Shown here in pieces: positions 33,825 to 43,519 of a stretch of DNA of 64,000 nucleotides. The DNA is from Myrica gale (lineage: Eukaryota; Streptophyta; Magnoliopsida; Fagales; Myricaceae). A program made the translations under genes and the position numbers. The notes under the pieces were generated by a model that saw only the letters and a program-made list of their open reading frames with translations, was not told the origin of the DNA and made no database searches. How positions within the stretch are numbered: position 1 is the first letter of the stretch; each line of letters begins with the position of its first letter. The stretch is from the NCBI GenBank assembly GCA_963930655.1, contig OZ005613.1, positions 13,152,501 through 13,216,500 of the forward strand, written 5' to 3'.

Positions 33825-36440
33825 CACTACAAGAAACTTAACATTAGGTGGCAAAACATTTTTAGTGTCAAACCAAATTTTGTCACCTAAAGTGACATTT
33901 TCATGACAAAACATTAATTTCGTCACCCAAAATCGTCCAGGAACTCCAAAATAGTCCTAACAGACCTTAGCTAACGAAAAATAATCATCAGCACATTGTA
34001 AGAAATTAACAACTGTCATGAACAATCAACTATGCCTGGACACAAGAACGCCTGAAACAAGTCCCCATAGGTGTGAAAGCTTCTTCTGCGAATCGTGTGG
34101 TTCCACGTTGTAAAACCTCTAACACTTGATGTCGACGCCGTTCAGACGGCTTCAGATCTAAAAGTTTTTCGAATCATGAATATTCAATGACGTTGAATTT
34201 GATTGGGCCCCGTGTGAATCTAACCATTGAGTTGTGTCCAAACGCGGGAGCACCCCTTTCGGATGCTTCCTGAACACAGTCAACCACCCAAACTTTGTTA
34301 AAATCACAAACTTACTCTCTTCTCTCAAACTTTTCTCCCAAACGTTTTCACTACCCGTTCGAGATATCTCCAACAACTTCAGGTAAAACCTTCTTCGTGA
34401 ATTTGCTCCTCAATTTCATGCATTTCAATTCAATATCGTCTGTTGTTTAGTTTATTGTGTTGTTTGCATTCATCAAATTATGTTGTTTAGTTTGTGTTCA
34501 TCGAAACGATTTTCAAATGGTTATTTATAGCTGTTCGGACAGTTTTTTCGTATGTCCGGACGTAATTTGTTTGTTCGGACATCTTACAATTTAAACGACG
34601 CAGTTTGACGTTCATGCGAACTGTTTGTGCTTATATTCGGATGGTTTTTGCTAGGTTGACCATGAAAGGCTCCGGAAGAAGTATCACCAATGTCGGGGGA
34701 TAGGCAAATCGACCAGCTTGGGCGAACGCTTTTTTAGTGGAGTTGAGGGAGAGTATTTGAGCAATAGTGGAGCCGACACATTCATTGTGCATGAAGCTTC
34801 AATGCCGCTCTACTAGGCTGGAGACCAAATTTACTCTAAAGGATAGAGCTCTAACAGAGGAGCTGAATATTATGCAGATGGAACTGTTCTCTGTGAGAAA
34901 AAAATTGTCTCAGTTGTTCCAGTCTATCCATACCGTTCCAATACAGCTCTAGACACTCATCCGACGCGTGGATAATATAGAGGAACATTTGACGCATGTT
35001 CGTGACGCCCTCGGATAAGATCTGGACGAGCTAGCTCGTGATTCGAAATAGTCTCATGTTTGTGTTTTATAGCTATTATTTACTTATCCTTAGAAGGATC
35101 ATCTCCGGCTTGTACTCTACATTATGATTGTGTTTTTCGATCGGTATTTGGATTATTTTTTATATTCTATATTAATTATGTTTTACTCACTAAATTTTCA
35201 CTCCTTTTCATTTAGTCCTGAAATTTAATGGTTCAATTTTTTAGTCCTAGAGCTTTTCATACTTGAAAAAATAGTCCATATGTTACCTTCCGTTTGTAGT
35301 ACTAATGGACATTTCATCCATGTCAGCATGCCCCTCCAACTTAGCATCAATTGCCACGTCAAACTCTTTTGACTTGGTAAACGACACACAACTCACATCT
35401 AAACATAAATGAAAACATTGCGTTCAATGAATTAACCCATGCGTGAAAGGATTTTGCAGCAGCAAAAAACGCAGTGTTTTCATTTGTAAAGGACACGCGT
35501 TTTGATTCATGAAAATACATGCCACTGCATTTCCTCAAACGCATGGCCACGCTTCTGGTTAAGAACACTGTAGATACCGCCAAGTGCCTGTTCAGGAGCT
35601 TGAATCTCAACTAGATACACGGGTTCACGAAGGCTAGGCTTGATAGTTTTCTAAAAAGCGTATATAACCCTCCTAGCAATTGGAATGACCTGACCACCAC
35701 CTTTGTCAATGGCATCAGCTTGAAGAATCACATTACAGACTTCAAAGCAGATACCCCTTATATTTTCTTCAGCCAGGGTACCTTCCTTGGATGCCCACTG
35801 GAACCCGGCCACAATAGAATCGATAATTTCGTTCAAGTACTAAACTCTCTTACACATATCAACAACCATATTAGGCCTGATGGTCTTAGGACCGAAGCAC
35901 CAAATTTTCTTCGCAAGATCCTTATCCCACTCAAACTCCTCAGCCAAGCTTTTGGAGCGAACTTTAGGCTCGTCCCTCGGACCAATACGTCCGTCGTCAA
36001 TGGCCTCTGCAAGCCCCTTTACAGTGTGAGGTTTAGCCCGTTCAGTATGGTCTGTTGGATCATCTTCATCAGCATCATCCGTTGATTTGTCCTCGAGATT
36101 GGAGAGGGCCAAATTACAGATTGAGGAGATGAGGGCCAGACAGATGGTTTATAAAGCGCTTTTTATCAAGCAGTCAAATATGGAGTAGACGATGCGAGAG
36201 CATCTGTAGATGATGGAGGAGAAGCAATGGAAGAAATCTGAAGAGTTGTGCAGCTAATGGCAAAGCATCAAAGAAAAAAAGACAAAGAGCACCAGAAGAT
36301 GATGTAGGAACAACAAAGGAACCAAGTGGAACAACAAGAACGGAGGAAGCAACTAATGATGAAGAAGATGTGTGAGCAGCTGATGAAGCATATCTGACAG
36401 CTGCAATCTCTTACGACACCCAAACAAAAATTTGGATAGA
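33825..36440 (+). mobile_element. CACTA element 2A, right end lost, carrying captured host DNA
   Basis: Starts with CACTACAAGAAAC after the triplet ATC, followed by GTCACCTAAAG and GTCACCCAAA subterminal motifs. At 34660-35040 it matches the first exon of element 2B on the opposite strand (LTEELNIM, TLIRRVDN, EEHLTHVRDALG). At 36028-36440 it matches 2B's last exon ([20 protein letters not shown]). Between them, about 35190-36028, the middle transposase exons are replaced by unrelated DNA including an elongation factor 2 fragment. Homology stops at about 36440 with no terminus. Confidence 0.75.
35530..36027 (-). pseudogene. Elongation factor 2 (EF-2) fragment captured in CACTA 2A
   Basis: Minus-strand frame [99 protein letters not shown]. 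This is the domain IV/V part of eukaryotic EF-2, about 165 residues and intronless here. Two in-frame stops interrupt it (after KRV and after VIYAF). The right junction is sharp: at about 36028 the sequence becomes plus-strand CACTA transposase. EF-2 itself is the cytosolic translocase of translation; this copy is a truncated antisense passenger. Confidence 0.92.
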
Positions 36441-36800
36441 TTTATTTATTTTCACCTCCGAGAGGAAGGAGCTACCCCTGAATCCATCAACAAGCTGAGA
36501 GGGGCAACTTCAGAAGGGCACAAAGCAACCCGATACTTCCTAGAAATTTTCTACCATTCTGCAGAAGAGTAAGTGTTTCGTCAGCAAGCTCGAGCTAAGC
36601 TCTGGAGCTTACGGATGCAGCTCGGAAGAAAGCGGATGAGAGTGCTGAAGAGGACAATGAAAGGTTGGTTAACACACCACATAAGATATGAAGGAATGAT
36701 TTTTCATGTAGAAAACTACGTCCCCTATCCAGATGGCTACAACCCACCCTTCATAGCGGACCGCAGAACAAAAAGTATGCTATGCGAACAGGGTCTTTAA
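36420..36800 (+). pseudogene. Unrecognised degenerate coding stretch
   Basis: One frame reads REEGATPESINKLRGATSEG ... FYHSAEE, a stop, then 75 codons containing LKRTMKGWLTHHIRYEGM and PYPDGYNPPFIADRRTKSM before a stop at 36798-36800. The composition looks protein-like, and the single stop suggests a recently broken gene. I do not recognise the family. It lies between CACTA 2A and the F-box pseudogene and could belong to the same host-derived block. Confidence 0.35.
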
Positions 36801-37084
36801 ACACCTTCACGAATACATGTTGAGGCAATGGCACAATCCAGATGCTTTGTTTCATTTTCACTGATTAATGAAATTAATTTTTATTTCATAAAAGTTATTT
36901 TTATGATTTGCATGGTATGAAATAAAGCATTTCATTCAAAATCAAACCAGATGGCTACAATCCGATCGAAAGGATAAAATTTCCAAAAATAAATCAACAA
37001 GACCGTAGTTGTACATCGCTGATGATGAAAACAAAAAGCATAATTGGTAACAATTGTCCAAATAAAGCTTATAAGGCGTGCATA

Positions 37085-37600
37085 GTCTTGAATCATCGAA
37101 CGTCATAAAGTTGCTGCATTAAATACAACGGACTGTCCAAAGTACAACAGTCTTTGGGAGGCTGACATTGACCACTTGTCGTCCCTAGACGATAATTAGC
37201 CGAAGCATCAAGAGTCAGAGGTTGTTGTATTAAATGCAACGGACTGCTCAAAGCATGTCGATTTCAACAGTCGCCTCAAGGTTTACATTGGCTTTGTGTC
37301 ATTTGCAGACAATAATCACCCGAAGCGTCAAGAGTGAGAGGCTGCCGCATTAAATGCAACATGTTAAACAAAGCACAATGAAATGATGCACATTAGTTCC
37401 AAAAGTCACCGGAAGGTTTTACATTTGATGTGCCATCTACAGACGATAAGTAGCCAGAGCGTCAAGTGTTAGAAACTGTCGCATTAAATACTACGTGTAG
37501 CAGGAAGTCACGTTGGCTCCAACTATCATAAAGAGATTCATAGTGGCCACGTGTCACTAGCAGACGATAAGTTGTCAAGGTGTCAAACGCCTAAAAATAC
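37085..37600. repeat. Minisatellite, four units of 111-134 bp
   Basis: GCATTAAAT(A/G)CAAC-type unit starts occur at about 37115, 37226, 37346 and 37480. Each is followed by a GTTCCAA/CAACAG block, a CACGTGTC-like block and AGACGATAA(G/T)TAGCC, with GCGTCAAGAGT closing the unit. The array ends about 135 bp before the F-box pseudogene and could have been part of its promoter. Confidence 0.8.
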
Positions 37601-37735
37601 GAAATTTATGGAAACGTGCCACGCTCTTCAATTGAACGGTTTTTCAAATAAATTTTTGAAAAATAACAATTAAAATAGGCGGGTATAAAGGGGGGGACCA
37701 TCTCAACAGAAGCAAAAACAATCAATGAACTAAAA

Positions 37736-38465
37736 ATGCAGCCCTCGAAGCGAAACCTTAGCCAAAACCTACCTAAAGAACTCTGGGCCGTGGTAATAAG
37801 CTGGGTGGTCAGTGATAACCCAAAAGAACGGCAAAGCCTTTGCGCGGTGTCAAATAAATTCTGCAAGGCAGCCCATGAACCCGTTGTGTATCGAAGATAT
37901 AAAACCTTCATAGCCCCTACAGAAGCATGTTTGGCTCTAAGCAACAAATGTTAAGAGAGCTAAAATCCACATGAACTCTTCATCCGAGGTAGTGAGAAGA
38001 TGTGCTAGAGCACAACAGTTGAAAAAGGGCTAAGGGAGGTCCGCACCTCTGCAAAAGGAGGAAATACAAGGGCTAAGTATCTCATTGCTTTGGCCTATCA
38101 CCACCAAGGAGGAGATGCAAGACGAACTGCCATTGCCATAATGGCAGAGCTTAGGGAACAACTAACTGTGGAGCAAATGAGAGTTGTACGTAACGCCATT
38201 ATAGATTGGGCGACACTCAGATGGGGACGCACCGAGCTAAATCAATATAGATTGATGGAAAGAATGGATTGTCCAGAAGAAGATTATTGTTACATTCCTA
38301 AAGAAGAAAGGCCAACCAGCGTTATTTGGAAACTGGTGGATCACCAACAGATGTTACTTTTGCGACACCTGCTACGCAAACAAAGAATTCTCTTATTGTG
38401 ACATATGTTTATATTTTGATGGAGATGTAATTGAATGGACAAATCCTCCTTGGACCGATATCTGA
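37736..38465 (+). pseudogene. F-box-like protein pseudogene (Sel1/TPR-like middle, Cys-rich end)
   Basis: The N-terminus has an F-box: LPKELWAVVISWVVSDNP, then SLCAVSNKFCKAAHEPVVYR. Reading on in the same frame passes three stops (first at 37952-37954), with NPHELFIRGSEK, KGLREVRTSAKGGNTRAKY and LIALAYHHQGGDA. This resembles the plant F-box family related to Arabidopsis At1g67623. A +1 shift near 38330 is needed to reach the Cys-rich tail CYFCDTCYANKEFSYCDIC and the stop at 38463-38465. Intact relatives act as substrate receptors of SCF ubiquitin ligases. This copy is broken. The family call rests on recalled motifs. Confidence 0.7.
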
Positions 38466-38537
38466 TCGTTAATAAAAATTCAGTTCATCAAATATTCGCT
38501 TCGATTTACATATACGTGTGTATACGAAAGTATCAGC

Positions 38538-38878
38538 TAGGGCTGTCCAAGACCCGGTCCGGTCTCCGGTTTATCCGGTCCGGTTTGGGTCGGTTTGGGC
38601 CATACCATTTTGGGCCGGTTTTGGGTTGGGCCATGCCATTTTGGGCCGGTTTTAGGGTTGGGCCTTGCCATTTTGGGGCAATTTCCGGTTTGGGCCGGTT
38701 TGGAGAGGTATACTCCGATTCGGTCCCGGTTTTTTATGAGGGTAACCCGGGACCGGACCGGTTAACACCGTTTTACCGGTCCGGTCAACCCGGTTTCAAA
38801 AAAGTCAATCAGTTTGGGTCAAAATCGGTCCGGGCCGGTCCGGTTTAGCTGGTCCGGCCAGTTTTTTATACAGGGCTA
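38538..38878. mobile_element. hAT-type MITE, 341 bp, perfect 8-bp TSD
   Basis: The flanks carry GTATCAGC at 38530-38537 and again at 38879-38886. Ends are TAGGGCTGT and ACAGGGCTA, an imperfect inverted pair. The body is made of GGTCCGGTTTGGGCCGGTT-like repeats in both orientations and has no coding capacity. Confidence 0.9.
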
Positions 38879-38962
38879 GTATCAGCAAACATTCTCAGCC
38901 TGATTCATAAACAAATCCGCTTAAGAATGGGGGCGGACTCTGATAATACCGAAACTGAATCA

Positions 38963-38990
38963 ATCGAGCCCAAATCAATTTGGGCTCGAT
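38963..38990. repeat. Perfect short palindrome (13-bp arms, 2-bp loop)
   Basis: ATCGAGCCCAAAT (38963-38975) is mirrored by ATTTGGGCTCGAT (38978-38990). It stands alone between the MITE and the CPSF30 copy. Function unknown. Confidence 0.7.
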
Positions 38991-39407
38991 GAACATGATA
39001 ATACGCACGAAAAGCCCAACAACAGCACAAGGCCAACATCCAAGTCCGAAAGAAGGAGAAATTATGGCACATGTCGTAAACGGTTATAATCCAACTTATA
39101 ACATGTAACAGCCCCACGATCTTGATGTTGCAGCTATTAAAGTAACTTCCCACTATGGAGATGTGCGAAGAGTACATCTTGAGACACAATTGTACGGGGG
39201 ATCAAATCCCTAGAAAGTGGAAACGTAAAAAACGTGGAGAAAGGGCTATAAATTGTACTTGTGTGTTAACGAAAAAATTCAAATTTTGAATCCATATGTT
39301 CCTACAATGCTGCTGTTATATATCAAGGTGTAAAATTCTAAGGTAGTGTTTGTGTGTCAAAATTTGGGATATAAGAGTTGGCGAAAAAATAGACGAGAAA
39401 ATTAATC

Positions 39408-42400
39408 CACTACAAGAAAAAAACACTTGGGTGACAAAAAAATTTGTCACCCAAAGTAAAAATTTCGCCACCTAAGGTTTTGGGTGACAAAATTGGGTTG
39501 TCACCCTGTTTGTCACCTAAAGCCAGTCAGGCAATGTTTTAGTTGATGATTTTTGTGTTTTGTCACTCAAAATAGTTCGGACGTGTTTTAAACACGTCCA
39601 AATTTTTTGGTGCCATTCTGACGAAATTCAAAATCGTCATGCCCAGCACAGTCCATCCGTTCACATGAGTTGTGCGAACGTTCTCTCTATACATTTGCAC
39701 AGCTCATGCGAATGATTAATCCAATGTGACGAAAATACTTTTTGTCACGCAATAAACGTCTGCACCGTTGTATATCCAAGTCCGCACCGTTGTATACAAT
39801 TGTCCGAAAGAATTTGGGAAGATGTCCGCACCGTAGATTCATTATTATCAAAACTTTTTTGTCATCTAAAATGTCTGTGCGAACCTTTAAGTATACAGTT
39901 AGGACTTCGTTTACGTTGAAAACGTTGGAACGTCGTGCGGTATAGTTCAGACGGTTTCTTATATTACATACCGTGTGGACGGGATAGATACCGTTAGAAA
40001 AAGCTCCGTGTGAACCAGATGATGTAAATTGTCCGAACGGGTTTCTATATATTTGAATTAATTTAATTAAAATTTATTAAATAATATAAATATAAAGATA
40101 TTCACTGCTGTAGATATAATAAAATATCTACAAATATGCAATCGTTATTAAAAGTAAATTAAATACATAATCGATATGTATTGACAAAGTAGTCAAAATA
40201 TAATAATTTACCCAAATTTTCGTTTCGGTGTCGAACGAAATTGCATTTGTCTGATCTGCTCCGCCATTAGTTGCATCCTCCGTTCTTGTTGCACCACTAG
40301 GTTCCATTGTTACTCCTGCATCATCTTCTGGTGCTCTTCATCTTTTTTTCGTTGCTACTCTGCCATCATCTTCATCAGTTCTTCGTTTTTCTTCCGTTGT
40401 TGCTACTCCATCATCTGCAGATGATCTCGCATCGTCTTCTCCATATCTTACAGCTTGAACAGAAGAGCTTCATATTCCAGTTGTCTTGCCTTCATCTCCT
40501 CAATCTATAATCTTACCTCTTCCAATCTCCGAGACAAATCAACGGACGATGTTGATGAAGATAATCCAACAGACCGTACTGAACGGCCCAAACCTCGCAC
40601 GTAACCCACTTTCGTCCCCAACACCTCAGTGAAGATCTCTACTTCGGTGTATGACTTTCCCTCTGACTCGTGCTGCAACTGTAATGCCTAATTTTTTTCC
40701 TACAAAATTAGAACGAAGATAAAAACAGTACATATGAAACATAAACGCATATGAATGCATCATTAACACTAACGTTACAACTTACAAAAATTTCTCGTGC
40801 ATCTTCTGAAGTCCACATGCCATCCTTAGTAGTATACGTCTTTTTATAAAGCAACGAAGAACTAATTTCATCAGATTCTGGATTTTTCTGTACACCAAAA
40901 GAAATATAGAACATTCATATTAAATACCTAAGTCATTTATTTAAATAATAAATATTAAAAATATAAATTTGTTACTTACTAACAACGCTCTAGTGCGTTG
41001 GAAGGACCTAGCTCCCAATGTGTGTACAATCTCCAGCTTAGCTCTATTCTCCTTGTTGATTGTACTCCTTCTCTGCATTGTACATTTACAACTGTTAACA
41101 CAATTAAGCATATGGCTATCTTCCTTTCTTCCTTGTTCATATCGGGATACGGGTGCTCTAACGCCTCTTCTTTGGAATTGAACACCGAGTAATGCTGTAA
41201 TATTCTATTTCTGTGCATCATGTACGCTGTGTTCATCGTTGATGTCATAGTGATGCGATCCTCGACTCGGTCGTAATCTAGATGGAAGTTATCCTTAATA
41301 TATATAACAATTAGAAACATAAAAAAGTTTCAACAATTAAAATTTAATAAATTATACTTACCAACACTCGGTTCATCACATACGATAATAATTAATCTTA
41401 AAGATTATCCCTTTTAATTGTACTAAATTTTATCAAGTGAAAGAATATAAAATAATTTAAAATATAAAAAATAATCCAAATACCGAACGAAAAATACGAT
41501 GATAATGTCAAGTACTATAGCTGGCTAGTCCAGATCTAATAAAACGTAAACAGGAAACTAGTCCAAATCGATAGCTGGCTCGTCCAGATCTAAACCGAGG
41601 GCATCACGAACATGCGTCAAATGCTCCTCCATATTATCCACTCGTCGGATGAGTGTCTGTAGCTATATCGAAATGGTATAGACAGATCGGGACAACTCAG
41701 ACAATTTCTCTCTCACAGAGAACAGCTCCCTCAGCATAATATTGAGCTCTTCCGTCAGAGCCCTATCCATTAGAGTAAGTTTGGTCTCTAGACCAGTCAA
41801 GCGACATTGGAGCGTCATACACAACGAATGTGTCGGCAGCACTATTTCCCGAATACTCTCCCTCAACTCCACTAAAAAGACATCCACCCAAGCTGGTCGC
41901 TCTGTCTGCCTCCCGACATTGGTGTTATTTCTCCCTGAGTGTTCCATTGTCAACCTAGAAAAAACAGTTCGTCCCACATCAAAAACATTCGAATGAAAAT
42001 CAAACTGCGTCATTTAAATTGTATACCTTCCGAACAGATAAAAACAGTCTGGACGTTGTGAACAAATTTATGGAAATTTTTTTACCTGAATGTTGTTTGA
42101 GAGATCTTGAATGAGAATTCCTTGGGAGAAAAGTTTGAGAAATGAAAGAGTGTTTGGGAGAAAAGATTAAGAGAGGAGAGAGTTTGTGATCTCCACAAAG
42201 TCTAAACGTCCCTCGAACACGTCCAAACGTACTTTATAAAAGTCCGAACATGTTTCTACTTTACATGTAGCCCAATCAAATTTAACGTCATTAAATATAT
42301 CGATGGATTCAAAATGTATCTAGAACTTTACCCGTCCGGACTGGTTATTGGTCCGGACGTCTGGGAAAAAGAATCTGACTTAAGCATTCGGACGACATTT

Positions 42401-42746
42401 TTGGGTTGTTCAGACGTTGTTTGAAAAATTGTGACGATTCTAATTGTCATTCAGCTAAGACGATTTGCAATTTGTCACACAGTACATAGTCCGAACAGGG
42501 TCGTGTGGAGTTCAAACGGTATTTATTTATTTTTTGACAATTTTTACCGTTACTCATTGGTGACTGATGTATGTTGTCATTCCTGAAATGCTTCCGAACG
42601 CGTTTTTGAGGGTCCGGACGGTATTGTGGTTCCTGTATGATATTTGGTGATGAAATTAATATTTTGACAGGAAAAAACTACTTTAGGTGACAAAATCTGG
42701 TTTGACACCCAGATTTTTGTCACCTAAAAGCTCATTTCTTGTAGTG
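39408..42746 (-). mobile_element. CACTA element 2B, complete, TSD ATC
   Basis: Ends CACTACAAGAAAA (39408) and CATTTCTTGTAGTG (42746), both followed inwards by GTCACC(C/T)AAA repeats. The flanking triplets are ATC at 39405-39407 and ATC at 42747-42749. Host sequence on both sides is one continuous CPSF30 intron-6 copy, which confirms the limits. It carries one spliced gene on the minus strand but no TNP2 transposase, so it would need help from an autonomous relative. Confidence 0.92.
40208..42013 (-). pseudogene. Ptta/En/Spm-type 'plant transposase' gene (Transposase_24 family) of CACTA 2B
   Basis: Exon-like blocks on the minus strand begin with an N-terminal coiled-coil block at 42013-41560 (LTLMDRALTEELNIMLREL). 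Next, 41320-40980 carries DYDRVEDRITMTSTMNTAYM, HYSVFNSKEEALEHPYP and NRAKLEIVHTLGARSFQR, ending at a GT donor. Then 40885-40790 carries KTYTTKDGMW. The last block, 40680-40208, has SEGKSYTEVEIFTEVLGTKV, GYVRGLGRSVRSVG and a Q/M-rich coiled coil. This is the order of the Transposase_24 proteins found in many CACTA elements, thought to be DNA-binding partners of the transposase. A stop at 41663 and several in the last coiled coil suggest it is no longer functional. Confidence 0.8.
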
Positions 42747-43255
42747 ATCCCTCTATTGTCAAATACCCCATGTTCTTGTTTAATATTTTCCGTTGATATG
42801 GATTGGAAGAGCTATAGTTTTCTGTAGCGACGCAATGGGTTTTCAACAAATGAAATAAGGCATTTGGTAGAGTTCCGCATTGGATATGCCTTGGATACAA
42901 TATTTTCGCCTTGTAATGATGGGTGTTGATGGGTTAGCTTATGGACATGTTACCCCCAATGGGTTTCCTATGCCAGATCTTTTTGCTGTAGGCCCCGTAC
43001 TTTCAGTCGAAGTACAATTAAGCTCGTCCTGACACCCGATTAGAAAAAAAATTAAGAAAAATTTATATTTAGTCCCGCTAAGGCATATCATGGCTTCGTC
43101 CCTGAGTCAAGAGATTCCCAATTCAAGTGGTGGACTAGATGACGGAGACGCATAACTAGCATTGATTCAAGGGTCACCACGAAGATTGATATGGTGGTGG
43201 TTACAAATTTAGAAATGAGGAGAGTGAAAGTGAGGATGAGGATGATACGTTAAGT

Positions 43256-43519
43256 CCCCCTCCCCCCTTCTCCTTCGTGACCCTCATTTGAGCCTCCCTT
43301 AGCTCTTTCTCTCTCTATTCGATCAAAGTGTCTTCCATTACTCTCTCTATCTCTTCTCTTTCTCTCTCTACTGACTGCTGAGTGAGCTACGTCTTCTCCA
43401 GCGGTCAACCTCCGTCCTCCGCTGCTTCTCTCTCTGTTTGTTTCTCTCTCTCTATTTCTCTCTCTATCTTTGTATGTGCTGAGTAGTTTTTAAGATGTAA
43501 ACATGAACATATAGTGGAA
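43256..43519. repeat. CT-rich low-complexity DNA
   Basis: CTCTCT tracts (about 43315-43470) between the CPSF30 copy and the LINE. The last 17 bases are the LINE target-site duplication. Confidence 0.6.

Larger units (their letters stand above)
39285..43255 (+). pseudogene. Decayed second copy of the CPSF30 3' end, split by CACTA 2B
   Basis: About 39285-39350 matches intron 6 near 18015-18070. After the CACTA insertion, 42750-42890 matches 18100-18235, including GATATGGATTGG and AGAGCTATAGTTTTC. 42912-43005 matches exon 7 (GGGTTAGCTTATGGACATGT). 43115-43250 matches the end of exon 7 (GATTCAAGGGTCACCA, GAGGAGAGTGAAAGTGAGGA). The stretch corresponding to 18235-18718 is deleted. The copy has many substitutions and indels and no coding capacity. 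It lies in the same orientation about 24 kb from the real gene. Confidence 0.88.

Noticed and set aside
35651..36112. Functional EF-2 gene
   Set aside because: Only part of domains IV/V is present, two stops interrupt it and it is embedded in a transposon.
37085..37600. Endogenous pararetrovirus repeat region
   Set aside because: No reverse transcriptase, movement protein or tRNA-Met site of that group is nearby; the array is a plain minisatellite.
33825..42746. One giant CACTA element using the outer ends of 2A and 2B (both flanked by ATC)
   Set aside because: 2B has its own left end and its own ATC duplication at 39405, and the CPSF30-like flanks on both sides of 2B are continuous with each other, so 2B inserted alone.
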